Assembly (NCBI RefSeq): GCF_028292945.1
Contig: NZ_JAQGLJ010000076.1
Location: forward strand, 1-41,958
Length of the DNA: 41,958 nt
Direction of reading: 5' to 3'
Origin: Sphingomonas bacterium
Lineage (GTDB): Bacteria > Pseudomonadota > Alphaproteobacteria > Sphingomonadales > Sphingomonadaceae
This document shows, in pieces, positions 1 through 7,977 of the stretch. The position numbers and the translations under genes were made by a program. The notes under the pieces were generated by a model that was not told the origin of the DNA, searched no databases, and saw only the letters and a program-made list of their open reading frames with translations. Position 1 is the first letter of the stretch. Each line of letters starts with the position of its first letter.

Positions 1-123
1 AACGGGCGGGCGATCAATCCTAAATCGATCTCGTTCACCTCGGTCGCGCGGCTGTCGGGCGACGAGTTCCGCCGCTTCAAGGCGCGGGTGCGGACGTTGC
101 TTGGGGTCAGCGTCGGCGGGTGA
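1..123 (+). CDS. C-terminal fragment, probable M23-family metallopeptidase
   Basis: The left edge cuts this gene. Forty codons remain in frame from base 1 to the TGA at 121-123, reading NGRAINPKSISF followed by TSVARLSGDEFRRFKARVRT and a short tail. A tail of this kind (an N/D-P segment, then R-x-x-L-x-G-x-E/D-x-x-x-F) ends many sphingomonad M23 (LytM-type) peptidoglycan endopeptidases, just after the catalytic beta-barrel. No catalytic residue lies inside the window, so the family call rests on resemblance of the tail only. Confidence 0.4.
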   Translation, partial: NGRAINPKSISFTSVARLSGDEFRRFKARVRTLLGVSVGG

Positions 124-182
124 GCCGAAACATTGCAGCGTTGTAACTGTCGGGGGAGCCAAACGATCGCCATCCTGATCGG

Positions 183-1010
183 ATGCGCGAGCCCAAGGAC
201 GAGAAGATCGGTGCTGCGATTATCCGGATCAGATCCGCACCGGGGGGCTGGCGCGGTGCCGTTATCCGCAAGGGCACGCCCGTGGAGGAGCACCGCGACG
301 CCGACCTGCGGGCGTTGCAGACGCGACTGCGCAACGAGGCCGGCAAGCTCCATCCCGATTACATCGGGATCGACGGCGCGATCGTCCGGTTCCTCCGCTT
401 CTTTCCCGGCGGGTTCACCGATAGGGCCTATGTCAAGGACGAGCGCGAGTACAAGGCCAAGGCCAAGGCCAGACTGGACGACGCCCTGCCACTCGACAAC
501 GCGCTGGAGGCGACGACCGACGAGGCGATTGCCGTGAGGCGCGCCTTCGCCACGAACATCCTGCATTCCACCGAACTGGCGCGAGCGCATGAACTTCTCG
601 GCGGTCCGAACGGGGCCGCCTATGTCCGATCCGCGGCCCGGTTCGCATCGGGCGATCTGGAGGAGGGTCTGCGCGGCATGGTACAGGCAATCGCGCCGCA
701 CGGGCGGCCATCATGGCCGCTGCTCACCTATTTGCCGAACCTCTGGCGCCCGCGCGACCACATGTTCCTCAAACCGGTGGCGACCGTCGACTTCGCGCAG
801 CGCATCGGCCACCGGTTCCAGTATGACTATTCCGCCACGCCGAGTGCGGACGTGTACCGTTCGCTGCTGGACCTGATCGCCGACACCGAAACCGCCATCG
901 ACGCGCTTCAGCCGGAGGACCGCACCGACGTACAAAGCTTCATCTGGGTGGTGGGCGACTATACCGACGACCTGCTGCCCCGCCTGGAGGCGCTGCGCGC
1001 CTCAGGCTAG
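183..1010 (+). CDS. Unknown soluble protein, 275 aa
   Basis: I do not recognise this 275-residue protein. It has no signal peptide, membrane segment or obvious catalytic motif, and is rich in Arg, Asp and Ala. The middle (about residues 95-170) is predicted-helical by eye. A region with [21 protein letters not shown] (around residues 57-77) looks like a conserved core. The ATG at 183 has no strong ribosome-binding site; the nearest purine-rich stretch is about 25 bases upstream. The gene converges on rlmN: its TAG at 1008-1010 lies just inside the last codons of rlmN, whose TGA is at 1004-1002, so the two overlap by 9 bases. Codon use matches its neighbours, so it looks like a true gene and not a shadow. 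Confidence 0.7.
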   Translation: MREPKDEKIGAAIIRIRSAPGGWRGAVIRKGTPVEEHRDADLRALQTRLRNEAGKLHPDYIGIDGAIVRFLRFFPGGFTDRAYVKDEREYKAKAKARLDDALPLDNALEATTDEAIAVRRAFATNILHSTELARAHELLGGPNGAAYVRSAARFASGDLEEGLRGMVQAIAPHGRPSWPLLTYLPNLWRPRDHMFLKPVATVDFAQRIGHRFQYDYSATPSADVYRSLLDLIADTETAIDALQPEDRTDVQSFIWVVGDYTDDLLPRLEALRASG

Positions 1011-2210
1011 CGCCGCCATCTTCTCCTCCGCCTGCCGGTCCAGCTCGGCGCGGCTCTTCTTCTCCGCCGCCGTCTTCAACTGACCGCACGCCGCATCGAT
1101 GTCGCGGCCGCGCGGGGTGCGGGTCGGCGCGCTGATGCCGGCGGCGAAGACGATGTTCGAGAACGCCTTGATCCGCTCGGGCGTCGAGCATTCATAGGGC
1201 GCGCCGGGCCACGGATTGAAGGGGATCAGATTGACCTTGGCCGGTAGCTGATAGTGACGCAGCAGGCGGACGAGTTCGCGCGCGTCGGCGTCCGAATCGT
1301 TCTTGTCGCGCAGCATCACGTACTCGAACGTGATGCGGCGCGCGTTGTTGGCACCGGGGTAATCGGCGCACGCCTGCAGCAGTTCCTCGATGCCGTATTT
1401 GCGGTTGAGTGGCACGATCTCGTCGCGCACCTCCTTGGTCACGGCGTGCAGCGACACGGCGAGGTTGACCCCGATCTCCGCGCCGGCGCGCGCCATCATC
1501 GGCACCACGCCCGACGTCGACAAGGTGATCCGCCGCTTCGAAAGCGCTAGCCCGTCGCCGTCCATGACGAGCTTGAGCGCGTCGCGCACCGCGTCGAAAT
1601 TATACAGCGGCTCGCCCATGCCCATCATGACGATGTTGGTGAGCATCCGCCCCTCTGGCTGCGACGGCCATTCGCCCAGCGCGTCGCGCGCGAGCATCAC
1701 CTGGCCGACGATCTCGCCCGCGGTCAGGTTGCGGACCAGCCGCATGGTGCCGGTGTGGCAGAAGCGGCAGTTGAGCGTGCAGCCGACCTGCGACGAGACG
1801 CACAGCGTGCCGCGATCGGCGTCGGGGATGAACACCGCCTCGTAATCCTGCCCGTCGGGCGAACGCAGCAGCCATTTGCGCGTGCCGTCGGTCGATACCT
1901 GCGCCTCCACGACCTCCGGGCGGCCGATCGCGAACCGCTCGGCCAGCCACGGGTGCTGTGTTTTGCTGATGTCGGTCATCTGCGCAAAGTCGGTGGCGCC
2001 GCGATTGTACAGCCAATGCCAGATCTGCTTGGCGCGCAGCTTGGCCTGACGTTCGTCGAGCCCCGCGTCGCCCAGGGTCGTGCGCAGCTGGTCCTTGGTC
2101 AGGCCGATCAGATCGACGCGGCCGTCGGGCCGCACGAATGGCGCGCGCGGCACCGTCACGGGGTCGATGTGCCCGGCAATGGGCATGAGGGCGGCCGGTG
2201 CTGTCAGCAT
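1002..2210 (-). CDS. rlmN: Dual-specificity 23S rRNA/tRNA adenine-C2 methyltransferase RlmN
   Basis: RlmN is a radical-SAM enzyme that methylates C2 of A2503 in 23S rRNA and of A37 in a subset of tRNAs, using a methyl-cysteine intermediate. With the start at 2210 the protein has 402 residues (E. coli RlmN 384). The [4Fe-4S] cluster motif CTLNCRFC gives Cys144, Cys148 and Cys151. The two catalytic cysteines are present: Cys137 in CVSSQVGC and Cys375 in DIDAACGQL. The GMGEPLYN and LAVSLHA motifs of the family are also there. The start is uncertain: ATG at 2210 and ATG at 2186 (MPIAGHID, as in many sphingomonad homologues) are both possible and neither has a strong Shine-Dalgarno. The gene is divergent from the beta-helix gene at 2249 with only 38 bases between. 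Confidence 0.96.
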   Translation of the reverse strand: MLTAPAALMPIAGHIDPVTVPRAPFVRPDGRVDLIGLTKDQLRTTLGDAGLDERQAKLRAKQIWHWLYNRGATDFAQMTDISKTQHPWLAERFAIGRPEVVEAQVSTDGTRKWLLRSPDGQDYEAVFIPDADRGTLCVSSQVGCTLNCRFCHTGTMRLVRNLTAGEIVGQVMLARDALGEWPSQPEGRMLTNIVMMGMGEPLYNFDAVRDALKLVMDGDGLALSKRRITLSTSGVVPMMARAGAEIGVNLAVSLHAVTKEVRDEIVPLNRKYGIEELLQACADYPGANNARRITFEYVMLRDKNDSDADARELVRLLRHYQLPAKVNLIPFNPWPGAPYECSTPERIKAFSNIVFAAGISAPTRTPRGRDIDAACGQLKTAAEKKSRAELDRQAEEKMAALA

Positions 2211-2248
2211 TGGTGGAACATAGCGGAAAGCGGCGCTGTTATCCAGCA

Positions 2249-3925
2249 ATGACGACGCAAGCCGAGGATCGAGCCTCTCGACGTGGCGTGTTGGCGTTGC
2301 TCGCGGTCTCGCCCGCCGCCGGACTTGCGGGTGAGGCGCGCGCGGCAACGACCGGTACGGCCATCCGATCGCGCGCAGCGCTCGCCAACACCGATGCCGA
2401 GCCGGGTGAGGTCCGCTTCCTCGACGATGGCGGCCGATCGGGACTGTTCGTGCGGCGCGCCGGCCCGCCGCCCAGCGCCGATCCCCTGCAGGGCCTGTTC
2501 GTGTCAGGCGGTGCGGGGCATTGGGCGCGGCATTGGGACGGCGTGACGGGACAGGCGGAATGGTTCGGCGCGGTCGCAGATGACTCAGCCGCCGATTGCG
2601 GGCCGGCGATCGAAGCGGCGCTGGCCGCCTGTGTGCGGGTCCAGCTCCATACCGGCACCTACCATTGCACCGCCGGGATCGTCTCGCGACTGCCGGGTCG
2701 CAAACTGATCGGCGCGGGCATCCACTTCGCCGGGGACGCGCGTTTCGTCACGCAGGTGCTTGTGCGCAGCGCGACCGACGACGTTTTCCGCATGGGGCCG
2801 GATCGCCCGCCGCTGGCCGCCGACGGCAGCGTCGCGATCAATGCCCTGCACCTCGACATGCTGGTCGAGGGCATCGAGTTCAACCGCACCGTCGCGCCCG
2901 ACAAGCAGGCGCAGGCCCGCGGGGTCGTCGTGCAATGGTGCCAGGATCCGACCGTGCGGCGCACCAAGTCGCAGGACAGCATCGTCGATTTCGCGTGGGA
3001 AGGCACGATCAACCTGTTGATGGAAGACTGTCGGGCGACCCGCGCCAGGCGAGGCGGCGGGCAAGGCACAGATCGCCACATTGGCTACCGCGCGGTCACG
3101 GGCCGCCGGGCGCTGACAGACATCAACGGCAACGCCTCTGCACGGCTGGTGCGCTGCATCGCCGCCTGCACGACGGCGGTCCCCGACAGCACCGGCCTGT
3201 TGCTGGACGGCCGGTTCACCGACCATTCGATCGTCGAGTTCGAGACCGCGCAGCTGGCGGTCGGCATCCATGTGGTCGGGTCGGGCGGCGCGACCGACGT
3301 CGGCACCAACCAGTCGCTGCGCCGCAACGCCAACGTCGAGATCGTGCGGCCGTGGATCGATCAGTTCGCCTCGGTCGGCTTGCGCGTCGAGGGACTCGAT
3401 AAATTCGGCATCGTGCGCGTGTCGGGTGGCTATTTCGGTCCGCTCGCCGACGCGACGGCCTGCATCTATGTCCTCGGCTGTCGGGGCGCGGTGTTGCTGG
3501 GCGGCGAGATGGAGCTGGCGATGGCGTCGACCGCCGGGCGGCAGTGTCGCGGCGTGCTCGGCGTCGATGCGCGGCGGCTGTCGGTCGGCGACGGCATCAC
3601 GGTGATGGAACCCAGCTTCCGCGCGTTCGACTTCGCCAACGTCGCCGACCTTCGCCATCGGGGTGCCACCGTCAACGAACAGGTCGTGCTGCAGCACCAC
3701 ACGCTGCTGTCCGGGTCGGCGACCGCGTGCGTGCTGGCGCCCGCTTTATCAGGAGCAGCGGGCAAGGTGCTCGCCGGGGTCGAGATCAAAGGGGTCGCGA
3801 CCCGCTGCACGGTGGACGTGGCGGCGATCGACACGGCCGCGCTGCGGGGCGGCGTGCGTCTGATCGTCGACGGGAAGCCGCAAGGGGCAGGCGCGTTCGG
3901 CGCCGGCAACAGCTTGCGGGCCTAG
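2249..3925 (+). CDS. Tat-exported right-handed beta-helix (pectate-lyase-fold) protein
   Basis: This 558-residue protein begins with a likely twin-arginine signal, [17 protein letters not shown], with Arg11-Arg12, a hydrophobic stretch and a GEARA-like cleavage site near residue 31. After an N-terminal segment of about 80 residues comes a region like the Pectate_lyase_3 family ([20 protein letters not shown], then GTYHCTAGI and LIGAGIHF). The rest consists of repeating short beta-strands typical of parallel beta-helices. Family members act on polysaccharides or serve as virion or surface spikes; no specific catalytic residues can be assigned here. The ATG at 2249 is chosen because it begins the signal; an upstream in-frame start at 2198 would bury it. 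The 3' end stops one base before the stop of the convergent flavoprotein gene. Confidence 0.75.
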   Translation: MTTQAEDRASRRGVLALLAVSPAAGLAGEARAATTGTAIRSRAALANTDAEPGEVRFLDDGGRSGLFVRRAGPPPSADPLQGLFVSGGAGHWARHWDGVTGQAEWFGAVADDSAADCGPAIEAALAACVRVQLHTGTYHCTAGIVSRLPGRKLIGAGIHFAGDARFVTQVLVRSATDDVFRMGPDRPPLAADGSVAINALHLDMLVEGIEFNRTVAPDKQAQARGVVVQWCQDPTVRRTKSQDSIVDFAWEGTINLLMEDCRATRARRGGGQGTDRHIGYRAVTGRRALTDINGNASARLVRCIAACTTAVPDSTGLLLDGRFTDHSIVEFETAQLAVGIHVVGSGGATDVGTNQSLRRNANVEIVRPWIDQFASVGLRVEGLDKFGIVRVSGGYFGPLADATACIYVLGCRGAVLLGGEMELAMASTAGRQCRGVLGVDARRLSVGDGITVMEPSFRAFDFANVADLRHRGATVNEQVVLQHHTLLSGSATACVLAPALSGAAGKVLAGVEIKGVATRCTVDVAAIDTAALRGGVRLIVDGKPQGAGAFGAGNSLRA

Positions 3926-3926
3926 C

Positions 3927-5099
3927 TCACAGCGCCTGCGCGGCCGCGTAGCCGCTGGCCCAGGCCCACTGGAAATTGTAACCGCCGAGCCAGCCGGTGA
4001 CGTCCACCGCCTCGCCGATGACGTGCAGGCCCGGCAGGTGCCTGGCGGACAGGTCGCGCTGCGACAGGCCATCGGTGGCGACGCCGCCCACGGTGACCTC
4101 CGCCTTTGCGAAGCCCTCGCTGCCGTTGGGGCGGAAGGTCCAGCCGCGCAGGCGGGCTTCCCACTCGCCCAGCACCGTGTCGCGTGTGTCGGCGAGACGA
4201 TCGCCCGCGCCGAGCTGTTCCGCCAGCGTCGCGGCAAGTCGGTCGGGCATCATCCCGCCGAGCAGCTTGCGCAGCGAAGCGCGAGGCTGTGTGCGTTTGG
4301 CGGCGACGAGCCAGCCCGCCTCCTGGTCTGGCAGGAAGTCGATCGCAACCGGCTGTCCGTGCCGCCAATAGGAGGACGCCTGTAGGATCGCCGGCCCCGA
4401 CAGCCCGCGATGCGTGAACAGCGCGGCTTCCGCGAACGCCGCCGTGCCGCAGCGCGCCACGACCGGGGCGGCGACACCCGCCAGCTCGCGGAACAACGCC
4501 TCGGCAGGCGGGAGCGTCAGCGGCACCAGCGCGGGGCGCGGTTCGACCACCTTGAGGCCGAAGCGACGGGCGAGATCGTACGCGAGGCCGGTCGCGCCGA
4601 GCTTGGGGATCGAGGGTCCGCCGGTGGCGATCACCAGCGCGCTCCCCTGATAGTCGCCCGCGTCGGTCGCGACGGTGAACCGGCCATCGGCATGGTTCAC
4701 GTCGCGGATTGTCTCGCCCAGTCGCAGCGTCACCCCGCCGGCATCGCACTCGTCGAGCAGCAGCCGCACGATCTGCCGCGCGGAACCGTCGCAGAACAGT
4801 TGACCCAGCGTCTTCTCGTGCCAGGCGATGCCGTGCCGCTCGACCAGGTCGATGAAGTCCTGCGGCGCGTAACGGCCCAGCGCCGAACGTGCGAAATGCG
4901 GGTTGGCGGACAGGTAGCGATCGGGCGCAGTGTCGCGATTGGTGAAATTGCAGCGGCCACCGCCGGAGATGACGATCTTGCGCCCCGGTTCGGGCGCATG
5001 GTCGATCACCAGCACGCGCCGGCCGCGCTGCCCGGCGACCGCAGCGCACATCAGCCCCGCCCCACCCGCGCCGAGCACGATCGCGTCGTAATTGGTCAT
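3927..5099 (-). CDS. BaiN/HI0933-type NAD(P)/FAD-dependent oxidoreductase
   Basis: This 390-residue flavoprotein starts with an FAD-binding Rossmann motif, AIVLGAGGAGLMCA (about residues 6-19), followed by the family signature GRKIVISGGGRCNFTN at about 41-56. ATGGPSIPKLGATG (middle) and the C-terminal GEAVDVTGWLGGYNFQWAWA are also diagnostic of the HI0933/YhiN/BaiN group. BaiN itself reduces bile-acid intermediates, but most members have unknown substrates, so only the cofactor class is firm. The ATG at 5099 is preferred; a TTG two codons upstream is possible. It is convergent with the beta-helix gene, with one base between the stop codons. Confidence 0.88.
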   Translation of the reverse strand: MTNYDAIVLGAGGAGLMCAAVAGQRGRRVLVIDHAPEPGRKIVISGGGRCNFTNRDTAPDRYLSANPHFARSALGRYAPQDFIDLVERHGIAWHEKTLGQLFCDGSARQIVRLLLDECDAGGVTLRLGETIRDVNHADGRFTVATDAGDYQGSALVIATGGPSIPKLGATGLAYDLARRFGLKVVEPRPALVPLTLPPAEALFRELAGVAAPVVARCGTAAFAEAALFTHRGLSGPAILQASSYWRHGQPVAIDFLPDQEAGWLVAAKRTQPRASLRKLLGGMMPDRLAATLAEQLGAGDRLADTRDTVLGEWEARLRGWTFRPNGSEGFAKAEVTVGGVATDGLSQRDLSARHLPGLHVIGEAVDVTGWLGGYNFQWAWASGYAAAQAL

Positions 5100-5189
5100 G
5101 GCCAAGCCTTATCCCCTACCCGGCAGGAGGCCGGGGCCCGGCCGGGGTGTCAGCGACGAGGTCGGGCTATTGGTAACCGGCGCGGCCGA

Positions 5190-5216
5190 CTGGACCCCGG
5201 CTTCCGCCGGGCAAGG
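5190..5216. repeat. REP-like half-element, GC-rich hairpin
   Basis: The 137-base gap between the flavoprotein start and the next stop holds a GC-rich hairpin of the type TGGACCCCGGC-TTCC-GCCGGG. It resembles the right arms of the two complete paired-hairpin elements at 21083 and 22610. The preceding 12 bases (CGGCGCGGCCGA) recur at 13261-13272 in front of another copy. A degenerate GC-rich partner lies at about 5127-5155. Interpretation as a decayed REP pair is inference. Confidence 0.5.
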
Positions 5217-5237
5217 CAAGCTAAAGCCGGTCATCGG

Positions 5238-5699
5238 CTATCGCGCGGCGCAGGCGAGCGCCGCCGCGTCGATGGCGGTGGCGGCGCCGGCAAGCGCGTA
5301 GGTGTCGGCGAAGGGACGCCCGCCCAGCCCAACCGCCTCGACGCTCATCGACCGCCCCGACCGCAACGCCGCGACGATGGCGCGGTCGCTGGGTGCATCG
5401 GCGGCCCAGGCATCGGCGGTGTTGGCGACGAGCGCAAACCGGCGTTCGCCGACCGAGAGCGTCACACCCGCAGACCGATCGCGCGCGCGGCTCAAGCGGA
5501 TGTGCAACGAGCTGGACAGGCCACGACCGGGCCAGTTCGCGACGCTGGCGAATCCGGTCGCGCGCCCGCGCCCCACGATCGGCCGCGCGATGGCGAAGCA
5601 GCGGCGGGGGCTGGCGTCACGAAAGGCGCCCCAACCGCCGTAGACGCCAATGGCTTCGCGTCCGGATGCGGCGGCGAGCAGCAAAAGCGCCAGGATCAC
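5238..5699 (-). CDS. Small exported protein, possibly IalB-like
   Basis: This 153-residue protein starts with a short hydrophobic signal-like segment (MILALLLLAAASG). The mature part opens with GVYGGWGAFRD and RCFAIARP, carries two cysteines (one near the start, one at the very end in ALACAAR) and is otherwise beta-rich. The order resembles invasion-associated-locus-B-like proteins of alphaproteobacteria (W near the start, Cys pair, a central small-residue-rich region), but the similarity is weak and the function is unknown. The GTG start at 5699 overlaps the TGA of the upstream phosphatase gene as GTGA, so translation is probably coupled. Confidence 0.65.
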   Translation of the reverse strand: MILALLLLAAASGREAIGVYGGWGAFRDASPRRCFAIARPIVGRGRATGFASVANWPGRGLSSSLHIRLSRARDRSAGVTLSVGERRFALVANTADAWAADAPSDRAIVAALRSGRSMSVEAVGLGGRPFADTYALAGAATAIDAAALACAAR

Positions 5700-6331
5700 G
5701 CCGGCGCGTGCCCTGCGCCCAAATGGGGAATCGTCTCACGCCCCTGCTCGATCAGCACCACGGAGCCCTGCGGCAGTCCGGGCGCGATCGGCGCGGCGAA
5801 CTCGGGATGCACGGCGGCTCCCGTCAGCAGCCCACGCAGCACGCGCGAGGAGATGCCATGCATGATGACGAGCCGGTCGCCCTCGTCATCCGCCGTGTCG
5901 CTGGCCCAGCCGCCGACGCGGTGGGCGATGGCATCGTAGAGCTCGCCGTCGGGCGCGGGGCGGAGCAGTCCTTCGGCGGTGATGACCGGGCCGACATCCT
6001 CGATCACGTCGGCATAATAGCGCCCGCCCCACGCTCCCATGCCGATCTCCACCAGCCGGCCGTCGGTGCGAGCCGCGTGCCAATCGAGCTGGAGATGCTC
6101 GGCGATCACCGCGAGCGTCTGCAGCGCCCGACCCGATGACGACGACCACAGCGTCAGCGCCGGTCGCGCGCCGAGCAGGTCGAGCAGTGCGCGCCCGATC
6201 TCGTCCGCCTGCGCGAAGCCGGCGCGGGTCAGCGGCGTGTGCGGGAAGTCGCCCTGCAACCGGGCTGCTGCGTTGAAGACGGTCTCTCCATGCCGCGCTA
6301 TGAAGTCGCGGCCCTTGCGTGGTGTCGACAT
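5696..6331 (-). CDS. Histidine phosphatase superfamily protein (phosphoglycerate-mutase-like)
   Basis: This 211-residue protein has the phosphohistidine motif ARHGET with catalytic His14, flanked by Arg13 and Glu16. A second conserved arginine occurs in SSSGRALQT (Arg68), the general acid/base glutamate in VEIGMGAW (about Glu95) and the second histidine in VIMHGISSRVL (His158). This set defines branch 1 of the superfamily, which holds cofactor-dependent phosphoglycerate mutases, cobalamin phosphatases and broad-specificity phosphatases. The substrate cannot be read from the sequence. It is the first gene of a two-gene minus-strand unit and diverges from dnaN with a 132-base intergenic region. 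Confidence 0.88.
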   Translation of the reverse strand: MSTPRKGRDFIARHGETVFNAAARLQGDFPHTPLTRAGFAQADEIGRALLDLLGARPALTLWSSSSGRALQTLAVIAEHLQLDWHAARTDGRLVEIGMGAWGGRYYADVIEDVGPVITAEGLLRPAPDGELYDAIAHRVGGWASDTADDEGDRLVIMHGISSRVLRGLLTGAAVHPEFAAPIAPGLPQGSVVLIEQGRETIPHLGAGHAPA

Positions 6332-6463
6332 GCTTGCTGCTTAGCCCCGCCCGACCGGTTGTCCACGGGTTTAGCGGCGCGCGGCGCTTGCCCCGGCGGC
6401 GACTCCTTCGCTAGGCTGTTCGGCAAGGTGACCCCGCGCAATTCGGCGGGGCGGGGGAAGACC

Positions 6464-7579
6464 ATGAAGGCCACGATCGAACGCGCGACGCTGCTGAAGG
6501 GGCTAAGCCACGTCCAGTCGGTGGTGGAGCGGCGCAACACCATCCCCATCCTGTCCAACGTGCTGCTGGAGGCGACGGCCGAAGGCGCGCTGCGGCTGAT
6601 GGCGACCGATCTGGACCTGCAGATCAACGAGCAGATCAAGGCCGACGTGGAACAGCCCGGCGCGATCACCGTCGCCGCGCACACGTTGTTCGAGATCGCG
6701 CGCAAGCTCCAGGATGGCTCGCAAGTCTCGCTGTCGGCGGCGGAGGGGCGGATGACGATCGTCGCCGGCCGCGCGCGGTTCAGTCTGTCGACGCTGCCGC
6801 GCGACGACTTTCCGATCATCGCCGAGGGCGAGCTGCCGACGCGGTTCGAGCTGCCGGCGGAGACGTTGAAGCAGATCATCGACAAGACGCGCTTTGCCAT
6901 CTCGACCGAGGAAACGCGCTATTACCTCAACGGCATCTTCCTGCACGCCAGCGACGACAACGGCCGCGCGGTGCTGAAGGCGGCGGCGACCGACGGGCAT
7001 CGGCTGGCGCGCGTCACGGTCGATCGCCCCGAGGGCGCGGAGGGGATGCCCGACGTCATCGTGCCGCGCAAATGTGTGGGCGAGCTGCGCAAGCTGCTGG
7101 ACGAGGTCGACGGCTCGGTCGGCGTGTCGCTGTCGGGCAGCAAGATCCGCTTCGACCTGGGGCAGGCGATCCTGACCTCCAAGCTGATCGACGGGACGTT
7201 CCCCGACTATTCGCGCGTCATCCCGACCGGCAACGACAAGATCCTCAAGATCGACCCGTCGAGCTTCATGCAGGGCGTCGATCGCGTCTCCACCATCGCC
7301 ACCGAGAAGACGCGTGCGGTCAAGATGGCGCTCGACCGCGACAAGATCACGCTGTCGGTCACCAGCCCGGAGAACGGCACTGCCGCGGAGGAAGTGCCCG
7401 GCGAATATGCCGCGCAAGGGTTCGAGATCGGGTTCAACAGCCGCTATCTCATGGACATTTTGGGCCAGATCGACGGCGATATCGTGGAGGTCCACCTCGC
7501 CGACGCCGCCGCGCCGACGCTGATCCGCGAGAACGACAAGGCGTCGGCGCTGTACGTACTGATGCCAATGCGGGTGTGA
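6464..7579 (+). CDS. dnaN: DNA polymerase III beta subunit (sliding clamp)
   Basis: DnaN forms the dimeric ring that holds DNA polymerase III and other partners on DNA. The 371-residue product has the expected size (366-375) and the three-domain layout. Recognisable segments are MKATIERATLLKGLSHVQ and VVERRNTIPILSNVLLEA at the start, FAISTEETRYYLNGIF in the middle and the C-terminal ALYVLMPMRV, which matches the clamp ending MPMRL/V. The ATG at 6464 follows a strong GGGGGAAG ribosome-binding site. recF, often beside dnaN in other bacteria, lies about 6 kb downstream with the copper/globin locus and coq4 between. Confidence 0.98.
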   Translation: MKATIERATLLKGLSHVQSVVERRNTIPILSNVLLEATAEGALRLMATDLDLQINEQIKADVEQPGAITVAAHTLFEIARKLQDGSQVSLSAAEGRMTIVAGRARFSLSTLPRDDFPIIAEGELPTRFELPAETLKQIIDKTRFAISTEETRYYLNGIFLHASDDNGRAVLKAAATDGHRLARVTVDRPEGAEGMPDVIVPRKCVGELRKLLDEVDGSVGVSLSGSKIRFDLGQAILTSKLIDGTFPDYSRVIPTGNDKILKIDPSSFMQGVDRVSTIATEKTRAVKMALDRDKITLSVTSPENGTAAEEVPGEYAAQGFEIGFNSRYLMDILGQIDGDIVEVHLADAAAPTLIRENDKASALYVLMPMRV

Positions 7580-7580
7580 G

Positions 7581-7967
7581 GTGTACATACCCGGCGTCCC
7601 CCTCAGCCGCTCTGTGGCCTGGGACGTCCATGGTCGCCTTTTCCGGTTTACCGCATCCGGCGATCGGCTGGCGCTGGAGACCAGCGACGGCCGGCTGTCG
7701 CTGACGCTCCACGAATGGCAGGGTGTCACCGCCGCACTTGCCGCGCTGCATCCGCCCGCACCACCGCGCCTGACGGTGGCACCCGGTACGATCCGCCGTT
7801 CGGCGTGGACCGCAGCGGAGGACCAGTCGCTTTGCCACGGCTGGTACGGCGGCGAGGGGCTGGCGGCACTGGCGCTAGCGTTGGACCGAAGCGAAGGCGC
7901 CATTGTCGCGCGGCTGGTGCGGCTGGACTGTGTCGCCGGCCGGCAGGAGGCGCGGCGGCGGCCATGA
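7581..7967 (+). CDS. Small protein with Myb/GcrA-like helix-turn-helix
   Basis: A 128-residue protein of unknown function begins one base after the dnaN stop at a GTG, so it is probably cotranscribed. The first 70 residues are beta-rich. Residues 74-116 read RSAWTAAEDQSLCHGWYGG followed by EGLAALALALDRSEGAIVAR. This follows the pattern W-(T)-x-E-(E/D)-x-x-L-x(4-5)-Y/W-x-x-G-(L)-x-x-(I/L)-A-x-x-L-x-R-(S/T)-x-x-A-I, common to Myb/SANT-like and GcrA-like DNA-binding helices. The DNA-binding reading is inference. The gene is convergent with the GGDEF-EAL gene, 10 bases away. Confidence 0.6.
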   Translation: MYIPGVPLSRSVAWDVHGRLFRFTASGDRLALETSDGRLSLTLHEWQGVTAALAALHPPAPPRLTVAPGTIRRSAWTAAEDQSLCHGWYGGEGLAALALALDRSEGAIVARLVRLDCVAGRQEARRRP

Positions 7968-7977
7968 CCCCTTCGGC

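Noticed and set aside
4410..5939. Long plus-strand open frame opposite the flavoprotein, exported-protein and phosphatase genes
   Set aside because: It is antisense to three well-supported genes, is Arg/Gly/Ala-rich as expected of GC-rich shadow frames, and has no recognisable motif.
6332..6463. Replication origin near dnaN
   Set aside because: No DnaA-box cluster or AT-rich unwinding region, and dnaA is not in the window.
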